This document shows, piece after piece, positions 39,801 to 50,265 of a DNA stretch of 64,000 nt. The notes under the pieces were generated by a model. It was not told the DNA's origin. It worked only from the letters and a program-made list of their open reading frames with translations, and made no database searches. The translations under genes and the position numbers were made by a program. Every line of letters starts with the position of its first letter. Position 1 is the stretch's first letter. The DNA is taken from positions 79,029,495 to 79,093,494 of the forward strand of contig JALGPY010000005.1 of the NCBI GenBank assembly GCA_023055425.1, given 5' to 3'. This DNA comes from Linanthus parryae (Eukaryota; Streptophyta; Magnoliopsida; Ericales; Polemoniaceae).

Positions 39801-40942
39801 CCAACGCGATAGCTGCTATTCCAATTCCAACAATTCCTAGAAGTGATCACCTGGTCTGGAATTTCTCTCCTGATGGTCAGTACACCGTTAAACAGGGGTA
39901 CAATTTTATCAAAAGTCAAGAAGGTACAGAGAGCTTTACTAATGCTAGTTCAGGTAACTAGAAGCCCTTTTTTCAGATACTGTGGAAGATCAAAATTCAG
40001 AAGAAGATTATTCATTTCATTTGGAGAGTCTTCCATGAAGGCCTTCCCACAAGAAGCAACTTATGTAGGAGACAAGTCAGGGTAAACAATTGCTGCGCTC
40101 TGTGTGGCAATTATGGAGAGACAGAACAACACATTTTCAATAATTGCAAGAGGATATCTAGACTTTGGACCCGAATGGGGTTTTTGGTAGGTCAAAGGAC
40201 TATCCAAACAAATTTCAAGGAATGGCTGGTGAATTGTGTCTGTTCTTTCTCGGAAGACAAACGGGTGACCTTTTGCATATTGTTGTGGGAAGTTTGGAAC
40301 CTGAGGAACTCAATAATCTTCAAAGGGACTGACTAAAGTGATGAGTTGATCATAGAAAGTATCAAAACAAGAGTAGAAGAAATGGATAGATTGAGAGAGT
40401 TACATACACATAGCAATAGTTGGAGCCAGATTCAGAAGTGGATTCAACCGAAAGAAGGATGGGTCAAGATTAACTTTGATGGCTCATTCCTTACCCATTC
40501 AAATCTAGCTGGTGGTGGCTTTATCATCAGAGACTTCGCCGGAATATGCCTAGAAGCCAGATCTTTCCCGGTAAACCAGCACACTGAAGCAAAATTTGTG
40601 GAAGCTTTTGCAATGGTGGAAGGGCTTCGGACGGCGGAGAACAGAGGGTTCACCCGGTTAGTAGTTGAAGGAGATGCGTTGGTGCTCATTGAAGAACTAC
40701 GGAGAGCTTTGAATGGGGAAGAGATAGAAGACATTACCGAGGTTGGAGATAAGCTACGGGAGGCTGTGGAGATTTGTGCAAGATGTGAAGAAATTGACCT
40801 GATGTGGGTTCCAAGAGCTATTAATCATGTAGCTGACCGTTTAGCATCTCAAGGAAGGCTTTCTGCTTCTCCAGCTGGATGGGGCTCTAGTCTACCGGAG
40901 TGGTTAGAAGATGAAATTAAACTTGATGTACCTGGTGTTTAG
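36842..40942 (+). pseudogene. LINE ORF2: endonuclease, reverse transcriptase, zf-RVT, RNase H
   Basis: ATG at 36842 (MSLLAWNVRGLGNP). One-base frameshifts lie near 36940, 37197 and 38868; stops lie at 37879 and 39959 (each fits TGG to TAG), 39461 (fits CAA to TAA) and about 40333. Domains: AP-endonuclease with VAGDFNAV (about 37245) and NIRERLDRVVDNSLW; RT with APGVDGFNAGFF, NQSAFVQGRLISDIILTAFE, LRQGCPLSPYLFLICSDFL and FADDSLFF (about 38895); zf-RVT with CALCGNYGETEQHIFNNC (about 40095); RNase H (40440-40870) with KINFDGS, EGDAL and INHVADRLASQG. The RNase H Asp residues look intact. Confidence 0.9.
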
Positions 40943-40971
40943 CTCCTTTGCTTAAATGAGTATTTTCCCTC

Positions 40972-40980
40972 AAAAAAAAA
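40972..40980 (+). other. LINE poly(A) tail
   Basis: Nine A immediately before the right target-site duplication. Two A precede the left copy as well, so the boundary is ambiguous by two bases. Confidence 0.8.
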
Positions 40981-40997
40981 CATATGATATCGATTAT
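40981..40997 (+). repeat. Target-site duplication of the plus-strand LINE, right copy
   Basis: An exact copy of 35395-35411. The following 248 bases, up to 41245, hold nothing recognisable. Confidence 0.95.
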
Positions 40998-41245
40998 AGA
41001 GGAACTCCAAATCTCCAAATTCATCTCCATTTTCGAATTCACAAAATTGATTCTTCATAGTTAAAACTTTTTCGTAGAGTTCAAAGTTCCAACAAGATAT
41101 TGTTTATAGAATCAATAAGAGAAATCTTGCACCTCCATCTCTCTCACATACATTTTTAAGCTCTATGGGTCAAAGCAATTTAAGATAGAAAAAATAGATT
41201 TTAGTTGTGTCAAAGCAAATTAAGTTGTTTAATTACACGACTAAC

Positions 41246-41845
41246 TGTTACGCCGAGTATAATGGATGATGGAAGAAAACAGGACTTGAGGCACGATGAA
41301 CTTTCTTTAAGGGATAAATCGGCCCCACTATACTGCCGGTCGGTTCTGGCGATTCCCCTCCAGGATACAACAAGTCGCATCGGTTCTACATCCAGCAATC
41401 TGCAGAAATTCTATAGAATTCTCTGTGAAACTGTGATTAAAATTGATACAGAATCTGCTGGGTGGTTGGCTTATTCATAGTTCACGAAATATCATGAATG
41501 AAAGGGTTTGTTTGTTCATAACAGTTTTGATTGTTTATAACAACACATCCCTTCACCAACTGAAAAATAACTGCCATAACCGCCAGCAAAATAAAAACGG
41601 AAAATAGTTATTAGTTAAACACACGCCACACGCGCACGTCGCCTAAGTGCCTAAGTGCACCTACAAAAGCGCCACTAAAGTGCCACATGGCGCCTAGCGC
41701 GCGTGCGCAAGTTGTAGAGGATAACCACACTATATGGTAACTCAATTAAATACCATTAATGGGTTTCCATATATAAACACACAATAACTCCATTTTCCAA
41801 GACGTGGGAAAAATTTGTTCAAACTTTTACAAGCTATCTTCAACA
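41246..41845 (-). repeat. LTR of the Copia complex, 600 bp
   Basis: Plus TGTTACGCCG to TTCAACA, matching 47457-48288 except that the latter has a 237-bp tandem duplication. On the plus strand CCCCCC follows at 41848-41853, which is the minus-strand PPT. Confidence 0.85.
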
Positions 41846-43140
41846 ATCCCCCCTTTAGCTTTTAGATTCCAGTTCAATCGTGATAGATTTATGAATACAA
41901 GAAGGTGTCTCTCGACTTAAACCCCAATTAGTGTAAATACTTTCAAACTTATAAAACAGTATTTGGTGTCTGCAGATTAAACCAAAACTTTATAATTAGA
42001 AGCGGAAGTATCACACACATAGATCTATCCAGTTTTGGTGAGTAATTCACATTATTTTAGCACCTTAATCCATGTGCTGGATCCTCGATTCATAAAGATT
42101 TACAAAAATAAAACTTTAAAACTTTTTTTTAGAAGCGGCTGAACTTATCATGTTTATATAGGTGAAGTTTCATCTTCTTGGTCTCTATGTTACCTAGAAG
42201 AGATGAACCTCATAATAAATCTTAACTCACCCTCGTAAATTTTAGACTGATCATCCTAGAATGGGTACGTAAACTATTAGTGTTTTCCCGATCATAATGC
42301 AACTTGTTTTTACCCATTAAACCTTGTTTAAAAATTAAGCATAAGGTTGGGTTCCCACTACATTTGATCGTAAGGTTTTAATCCCATTCCACTGTATGTT
42401 TTCCCTATTAAGTCTCTGCAAAGACCCTTAGTGAATGGATCAGCCAATTTTTCGCTTGACCGAACATAAACTATGGTAACAACACCATCACAGATTAACT
42501 GTCTTACCTATTCATGTTGGAAGCTAATATGTCTAGATTTTCCATTATAAACGTTGTTATATGCTCTAGACATTGTAGCTTGAAAATTACAAAACAAAGA
42601 AATAGACGGCATCAGTTGTAGCCACAACTTTAAATCGAATAGCAGATTTCTCAGCCATTCTGCTTCTTTGCCTGCAGCCGCTAAGGCATAAATTTTGACT
42701 CCATCGTTGAATGAGAGCTACATGTCTGTTTCTTGGAACCCCAAGAGACTGCTCCTCCTCCAATCATAAAGATCCAGCCAGAAGTTTCCTTATTGTCACC
42801 CGCGTCAGTTATCCAACTAGCGTCTGTGTAACCCTCTAATACCGCTAGGAACTTATTATAAAATAATCCCAAGTTGGAAGTCCGTTTTAGATAACCGAGA
42901 ATTCTACAACCAGCTTTCCAATGCATGGCACTAGATTACTTGCGTATCAAGCGAGTTTACAAAATGCGAAGGAAATATCAGATCAAGTGCAATGCATTGC
43001 ATACATCAAACTCCCAATGACACTGCATACTCTAATTGAGCAACCGCTCTGCCATCATTGTCAGTCAATTTTATCGAAGAATCATAAGGTGAGTTAGCTT
43101 CTTTAAATTCTAAATGTTTGAATTTAAGAAGCAACTTCTC
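41846..43140 (-). pseudogene. Copia 3' internal region, copy A: RNase H fragment and 3' untranslated DNA
   Basis: On the minus strand, [40 protein letters not shown] and [12 protein letters not shown] (42926-42681) are RNase H motifs, followed by a run of untranslated sequence to the PPT. The copy breaks at 43140 inside the RT-RNase H connection and joins an LTR fragment. It is about 95% similar by eye to the equivalent part of 43219-44510. Confidence 0.8.
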
Positions 43141-43218
43141 CATATATAAAGACACAATAACTCCATTTTCCAAGATGTGGGACAAATTTGTTCAAACTTT
43201 TACAAGCTATCTTCAACA
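43141..43218 (-). repeat. LTR fragment, 78 bp
   Basis: CATATATAAAGACACAATAA to TTCAACA matches the last 78 bases of the LTRs at 41845 and 48288, and is followed by the same PPT. The junction to copy A at 43140/43141 is a recombination breakpoint. Confidence 0.85.
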
Positions 43219-43849
43219 ATCCCCCCTTAAGCTTGTAAATTCGAGTTCAATCGTGATAGATTTATGCATACAATAAGGTGTCTCTCGACTTAATACCCAA
43301 TTAGTGTAAATACTTTAAACTTATAAAAAAGTATTTGGTGTCCGCAGATTAAATCAAAACTCTATATTAAGAAGCGGAAGTATCACACACATAGACCTAT
43401 CCAGTTCCGGTGAGTAATTCACATTATTTTAGCACCTGAATCCATGTGCTCGATCCTGGATTCATAAAGATTTACAAAATAAACCTCTAAAACTTTTTTA
43501 GAAGCGGCTAACTTCTCGTGTTTATATAGGTGAAGTTTCATCTTCTTGGTCTCTATGTTACCTAGAAGAGATGAACTTCATTAAGAGTCTTAACTCACCC
43601 TCGTAAATTTTACATTGATCATCCTAGAATGGGTACGTAAACTATTAGTGTTTTCCCGATCATAATGCAACTTGTTTTTACCCATTAAACATTTTTTAAA
43701 AATTAAGCGTAAGGTTGGGTTCCCACTACATTTTATTGTAAGGTTTTAATCCCATTCCACTGTATGTTTTACCTATTAAGTCTCTGCAAAGACCCTTAGT
43801 AAATGGATCAGCCAATTTTTCGCTTGACCGAACATAAACTATGGTAACA

Positions 43850-46540
43850 ATACCATCACAGATTAACTGTCTTACCTATTCATGTTGGAAGCTAATATGT
43901 CTAGATTTTCCATTATAAACGTTATTATATGCTCTAGACATTGTAGCTTGACAATTGCAAAACAAAGAAATAGACGGCATCAGTTGTAGCCACAACTTTA
44001 AATCGAATAGCAGATTTCTCTGCCATTCTGCTTCTTTGCCTGCAGCTGCTAAGGCATAAATTGTGACTCCATCGTTGAATGAGAGATACATATCTGTTTC
44101 TTGGAACCCCAAGAGACTGCTCCTCCTCCAATCATAAAGATCCAGCCAGAAGTTGCCTTATTGTCACCCGCGTTAGTTATCCAACTAGCGTATGTGTAAC
44201 CCTCTAATACCGCTAGGAACTTATTATAAAATAATCCCAAGTTGGAAGTCCGTTTTAGATAACCGAGAATTCTACCAACAGCTTTCCAATGCATGCCACT
44301 ACATTACTTGCGTATCTAGCGAGTTTACAAATTGCGAAGGAAATATCAGATCAAGTGAAATGCATTGCATACATCAAACTCCCAATGACACTGCATACTC
44401 TAATTGAGCAACCGCTCTGCCATCATTGTCAGTCAATTTTATCGAAGAATCATAAGGTGAGTTAGCTTCTTTAAATTCTAAATGTTTGAATTTAAGAAGC
44501 AACTTCTCTATGTAATGAGATTGACATAAAGCGTAACCCCCACTATGTTTCTTCAACTTGACACCTAAGATAGTATCAACCTCATTAAGATCCTTCATCT
44601 TAAATTAGGAGGTCAAATACTTCTTAGTTTCCTAAATTCTTTCCATGTTAGTCCAAAAAATAAGCATATCGTCAACATATAGACAAATAATAACACCATA
44701 ACGATCTGTAAATTTTGAATACATGCATTTGTCCGCATGGTTATGCTTAAATATAGGGATAAAATAACAGGATTGAACTTTTCATGCCATTGTTTCAGTT
44801 CCAACTTTTCATGGCATCACGAATCCTTGCGGTTGTTCCCTATATAATTCTTCATCTAATTCACCATTTAGGAAGGCGATTTTAGCATCCATTTGGTCTA
44901 CATGCAAATTAAAAATGAAGGCAAGTGAGATCAACACTCTAATGGATGTTATTCTAGCCACGGGTGCAAAGGTATCAAAATAATAAATACCCCCATTTAT
45001 GCTTAAAACCTTTTGCTACGAATCTAGCCTTAAAGGTTTGTAATGACCCATCGGAATTATACTTTCTCCTAAACACCCATTTGCACCCAATAGGGTTTGA
45101 ACCCGGAGGCAAATCGACTAATGTCCAAGTATAATTTGATGATATCGAGTCCATTTCGTCGTTTATAGCCTCTTTCCAAAAACCTGAATCTCTGGAAGCC
45201 ATTGCTTCAAAGAATGTTTTTGGATCATCTTCCGTATCGAGTGAATAGAAATTTTCTTAAGGACTGTTTCTCTATCTCCTTCCATAAGAAAGACAAGAGA
45301 ATCTGGTGGCACAAAATCAGTGCCCAATCCTTTTTCCTTCTGTGCCCTTTGACTTCTCCGAGGAGGTTCAATATCATCGGAATCATTTCTCTTATTTCAA
45401 AGAGACAGGTCAGGATTCATTGTTGTAGTAGGTTTTGGCGATCGATAAATTTATTTTCAATAAATTCTACGTCTCTTGATTCCACTATCACATTGGATTC
45501 TAAATCCAATAACCTATATGCCTTTGAGTTTTCGGCATATCCAACAAACACGCTCTTGAGAGCTCTTGGCCCTAATTTTGTTATCTTAGGGTCTGTAACG
45601 CGATAAAAGGCCATTCATCCCCATACCCTAAGGTACTTCAAGTTTGGTTTTCTGGCTTTTTAGACTTCTAAAGGTGAAACCTTTTATTTTCGTGAGGAAA
45701 ATATTCACCACCTCTATCGCTACGAAGAGTTTTAATTTTCCTTTCCATGAGATTCTCAACTTCAGCCTTATAACACTTAAATTTTTCAAATGCCTCATCA
45801 TTAGTTTTCATCAAATAAATGTAGGTATATCTAGAACAATCATCAATAAATTTCATGAAATACCTATTACCACCTTTAGTCATTTAATTCACAAATATCA
45901 GAATGCACAAGTTCTAGAAGTTGGGATTTTCTTTCCACACTTGGGAAAGATTTCTTAGTCATTTTTGCTTGTATGCAAATTTCACATTTAGATTCGTGAT
46001 TACTAGTGCAAGATATCAAACCATCTTTTCGCATGAATTTCAACGATCTAAAATTTAAATGCGCCAACGATGATGCCATAAAGAAATAGAGTCAATCATG
46101 TAGATAGAACTAGCATTTATTGCATTAATAGATAGCTTAAACATCCCATTACAAGCATAGCCCTTTCCAACAAACATGCTTGCCTTAGATAAAATTACAT
46201 TGTCAGCCACAATCACAGCCTTAAAATCGTTCTTACAAAGAAGATTAGCCGACACAAAATTCTTCTTAATTTCAGGAACATAGAGAACATTCTGCAGGGT
46301 TAAGTTCTTCCCGGAAATGAATTGTATTTGGATATTCCCCTTTCCGAGACCTTGGTTGCATTGTGATTTCCCATAAGAACTTCACGTTCGTTGGGAGTCT
46401 CTTCATAATGCACAAAAAGCAACCTGTTGTTAAAAGCATGGACACTAGCACCAGAATCATACCACCAATCATAAGCAGCATCTTTAGACGTCATGTTCAA
46501 ATCCATAATCATGCCAATATGCATGTCGGAAACCATGGCA
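43850..46540 (-). pseudogene. Copia pol: protease, integrase, RT, RNase H (degenerate)
   Basis: On the minus strand: DWWYDSGASVHAFNN (about 46480) is the protease region with D-S-G. CEICIQAKMTKKSF (about 45980) belongs to the integrase zinc-binding region. The integrase core has MKFIDDCSRYTYIYLMK and LRSDRGGEYF (45883-45690). RT starts WKEAINDEMDSI...WTLVDLPPGSNPIGCKWVFR (45175-45040); its YVDD region lies in frameshifted sequence near 44680. RNase H follows (44598-43876), with LEGYTYASWITNAGD in place of the expected D-A-S-W, so one Asp is lost. Many frameshifts are present. Confidence 0.8.
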
Positions 46541-46541
46541 G

Positions 46542-47431
46542 CTAATTCAAAACTGAACTCTCAATGAATTTAGCTTGTTTGGAATTTTCGTTAGGCTTGT
46601 CTTTGGAATTCCCATTCTGAACCTTAGGCTTGTTGCATTCCTTTTTGATGTGTGACTTCCTACCGCAATTGTAACATTTCATATTCTTCTTGGCATCACC
46701 GTTTGGATTGGAACCGGTTTCATCGAACTTCCTCTTCTTTCCCTCTCTACCGAGGTCATCCACGAAGTTCCCTTTAGAACTAGAAGGACCCGCCAGGTTT
46801 CTTTTCTGGATTCGAGTTTCTTCTTTGATCCGGAGATTATTATGAAGTTGTTCAAGGTTGAAGTCTTCTGTTGTGTGAAGAAGTTCCTTCATGTATTTAT
46901 GCCAACTTTCAGGAAGTTTGGCAATAATAGCCCCCACTAACAACTCATCAGAAACAACAATCTTGACATCCCGAAGTTTATTAGCGAGAATCGGAATTCG
47001 TAAACCTGGTCGAGAATGGAAGAACTATCATCCATAGTAAAATCAAAGAATTTCTTAATAAGAAACTTATCTGATCCTTGCTCTTCAGCCTTGCATTTTT
47101 TCTCCAACATCTTCCAGATTTTGCTTGGTGACTTCTCTGATGTGAATAGATCGTATAAACGATCCGACAGTGTGTTGAGAATTTTTCCTCTGCAAACCAT
47201 TTCTTCCTCCTCCCTCTTCATTTGCTGCGCCTTTAATTCGTCAGTGTCGTCGTCCTTTGGTTCTGGTATTGGCTGCAAATTTTTGTCCGGAACGTATGCC
47301 ACCTTCAATGCAGTGAGTAGAAACATCAACTCGTCTTGCCAACGCGTGAAATTGGTTCCATCAAACCGGTCCAGTTTGACGAAGTCTTGATTCATCATCT
47401 TGAAAGTTGCAGTCTTTCCTCCACTTTCCAT
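46542..47431 (-). pseudogene. Copia gag with zinc knuckle (one frameshift)
   Basis: The start is the ATG at 47431-47429 on the minus strand. The N-terminus carries FVKLDRFDGTNFTRWQDEL and a Glu/Lys-rich UBN2-like segment to about 46990. A frameshift near 46940 moves to a second frame with AIIAKLPESWHKYMKELLHT and the zinc knuckle MKCYNCGRKSHIKKEC (about 46685-46640), with all four ligands. The ORF is otherwise nearly complete. The protein would package element RNA. Confidence 0.85.
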
Positions 47432-47456
47432 CGTTGTACAATTTATCCCTTAAAAT

Positions 47457-48288
47457 TGTTACGCCGAGTATAATGGATGATGGAAGAGAACAAGACTTGA
47501 GGTTTTATTTAAGGGATAAATAGGCCCCACTATGCTGCCAGGTTCTGGCGATTCCCCTCCAGGATACAACAAGTCGCGTCGGTTCTACAACCATCAATCT
47601 ACAGAAGTTTTGTAGAATTCTCTGTGAAACTGTGATTGAAACTGATACAGAATCTGCTGGGTGGTTGGCTTATTTATAGTTCACGAAATATCATGAATGA
47701 AAGGGTGTGTTTGTTCATAACAGTTGTGACTGTTTATAACAATATTTAAGGGATAAATCGCCCCTACTATGCTGCCGGGTTCTGGCGATTCCCCTCCATG
47801 ATACAACAAGTCGTGTCGGTTCTACAACCAGCAATCTGCAAAAATTTTGTAGAATTCTCTGTGAAACTGTGATTGAAACTGATACAGAATCTGCTGGGTG
47901 GTTGGCTTATTTATAGTTCACGAAATATCATGAATGAAAGGGTGTGTTTGTTCATAACAGTTGTAACTTTTTATAACAACACATCCCTTCACCAACCGAA
48001 AATAACTGCCATTACCGCCAACAAAATAAAAAAGTAAAATATTTATTATTTAAACACACACCACACGCGCACGTCGCCTAAGTGTCTAAGTGTGCCTACA
48101 AAAGCGCCACTAAAGCGCCACATTGCGCCTTGCGCGCGTGCGTGCGTGTGCGAGTTGTAGAGGATAAACACTCTATATGGTAAGTCAATTAAATACCATT
48201 AATAGGTTTCCATATATAAACACACAATAACTCCATTTTCCAATATGTGGAACAAATTTGTTCAAACTTTTACAAGCTATCTTCAACA
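47457..48288 (-). repeat. LTR of the Copia complex with a 237-bp internal tandem duplication
   Basis: It matches 41246-41845 but is 832 bp long. Units 47507-47743 and 47744-47980 are nearly identical and both begin ATTTAAGGGATAAAT. Confidence 0.85.
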
Positions 48289-48830
48289 ATCCCCCTTAAG
48301 CTTGTAAATTCGAGTTCAATCGTGATAGATTTATGCATACAAGAAGGTGTCTCTCGACTTAATACCCAATTAGTGTAAATACTTTAAACTTATAAAAAAG
48401 TATTTGGTGTCCACAGATTAAACCAAAACTCTATATTAAGAAGAGAAAGTATCACACACATAGACCTATCCAGTTCCGGTGAGTAATTCACATTATTTTA
48501 GCACCTGAATCCATGTGCTCGATCATGGATTCATAAAGATTTACAAAAATAAACCCCTAAAACTTTATTTAGAAGCGGCTAAACTTCTCATGTTTATATA
48601 GGTGAAGTTTCATCTTCTTGGTCTCTATGTTACCTAGAAGAGATGAACTTCATAATAAGTCTTAACACACCCTCGTAAATTTTACACTGATCATCCTAGA
48701 ATGGGTACGTAAACTATTAGTGTTTTCTCGATCATAATGCAACTTTTTTTTACCCATTAAACCTTGTTTCAGAATTAAGCATAAGGTTGGGTTGCCACTA
48801 CATTTGATCGTAAGGTTTTAATCCCAATCC
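48289..48830 (-). pseudogene. Copia 3' internal region, copy C, left part
   Basis: It repeats the untranslated sequence seen at 41848-42390 and 43221-43760 and stops at AATCCCAATCC, where the minus-strand Angela element begins. The matching RNase H part is at 57199-57704. Confidence 0.8.
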
Positions 48831-50251
48831 TGTTGGGTTTTGACGTAGGTAACGCAACGAAATAACAAAAATTTAATCCTACTCAAAGCCCACCAAGGAT
48901 CACAGGAAGAGACATCATAACATTATAAGAGACATTGTGATTGTGTACCTTTTAGTTTGAGAGATCACACGAAGAATAATGTCCTCGTCTCTAAGGTTGA
49001 TCCACGTCTAGAGGTGAGATCTAGATTCTTCCTTATCAAGTGCTAGCTTGGACTGGAGGATGAGTGAAGAACATATCAAGCAACGAGGGACAAAAGGAGG
49101 GTTTCAGCCTCCTCTTTGGCGCCGACGGGAAGGTGGCGGACGACTTAGGGGCGGCGGCCTCTAAGCTTGTCTTGCTCTCTCTTTTTGCTCTCTCCCACTC
49201 TCATGTGTTATGTCTAAAAACATTAACATTAAGTGGGAAGGAAGTTAGAGCCTCATTTATATAGTCCAACAACTCCTTGTTAACTACATAAAGGTCCCTC
49301 CTAGTTCTACATGAACTTGGATTAGTCCCTTCCTTGCATATTAGTCCTATTAAGTTTGCAAGGTGTTGCACAATGATCCTACTTATTAATTAATCATATT
49401 AATTAATCCCAAATCTAGTTCTACTCTATTTGACGTGTGACCCCATAGGTTTCTACTTAGTTGGTAGTAACTTATTACTAACATGGAGCGGTGTCTAACA
49501 ACACATCCATGCCACCCAACTAATAGAAATATTCAGTGATCCCGACTAACCTCTGGTGCCCAATATCTCATATTGTACTATCCCTTTGTCTCCATATCCG
49601 GATTGGACACGAGACATAAATAGTCATACTCGTATATCCAATCCATAAATCCTCGATCCTGGGAATATGCTTATGCAAGCAGATAACATCAATATCTCCA
49701 TATTGATTTATCTGAGTCTGGCCAGACATTCAATAAGCCTCATCCCACGAGTGGCCGTGGATATTTATTCCCATTATGTGGGAGGGAAAAATCCTATCTA
49801 CATCACTACGATCTCTAAGCTTGCTTCCTATCATGCCCGATAGCTATCTTTATAATTACCCAGTTATGGTGTATCGTTTGATAACATCAAAGCACAATAT
49901 TTCACAACTAGAGTATCTCCATATGTGTTAGACTTGATATCCATGTGTTAGACTTGATGCATACCCATGTGTCACAACATCAAAGCACAATATTTCACAA
50001 CTAGAGTCATTACTCCTAACGCATACCCATGTGTTAGACTTGATATCTCCATATCAATCTACCCACATACTAGTCTATATTTGATCGTCATATTAATCAA
50101 TATAGTGGACTAGGGATATTTAAGATAAACAACACATTGTATCTAAGGACTTCATTATATTAAATATCACAATATATAATAAATGAATATTCTAGCCAAT
50201 AACAATGTTCATACTAAATATTAGATTGACTTTAGGGCATCTATTCCAACA
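48831..50251 (-). repeat. 3' LTR of the minus-strand Angela-like element
   Basis: Plus TGTTGGGTTTTGAC to CTATTCCAACA. It matches 55767-57198, but about 110 bp present at 56848-56957 are replaced by a local duplication: ACATCAAAGCACAATATTTC occurs at both 49884 and 49977. The inverted TATA word TTTATATA is at 49256-49263. Confidence 0.9.
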
Positions 50252-50262
50252 GTCTCCCACTT
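50252..50262 (-). other. Polypurine tract of the minus-strand Angela-like element
   Basis: Minus AAGTGGGAGAC directly before the LTR start TGTTGGAAT. It is identical to 62814-62824 in the plus-strand copy. Confidence 0.85.
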
Positions 50263-50265
50263 GCA

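Larger units (their letters stand above)
35412..40980 (+). mobile_element. Full-length plant L1-type LINE, inactivated
   Basis: It is flanked by an exact 17-bp target-site duplication and ends in A9. It contains a short 5' region, ORF1 with DUF4283-like and zinc-knuckle segments, and ORF2 with endonuclease, RT, zf-RVT-like and RNase H regions. I count one stop and one frameshift in ORF1, and three frameshifts and at least four stops in ORF2. The perfect duplication and few lesions make it the best preserved non-LTR element of the window. Confidence 0.95.
41246..48830 (-). mobile_element. Rearranged minus-strand Copia complex (multi-LTR); continues at 57199-57704
   Basis: Plus-strand order: LTR (41246-41845), internal 3' region copy A (41846-43140), LTR fragment (43141-43218), a gag-pol region (43219-47456), LTR with internal duplication (47457-48288), internal 3' region copy C (48289-48830, resuming at 57199-57704 after the Angela insertion). 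The alternation LTR-internal-LTR-internal-LTR-internal is what unequal recombination between copies produces. The gag opening (KLDRFDGTNFTRWQDEL) suggests the Tork-like copia group; this is inference. No standard primer site is visible beside the LTR at 47457. Confidence 0.8.
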
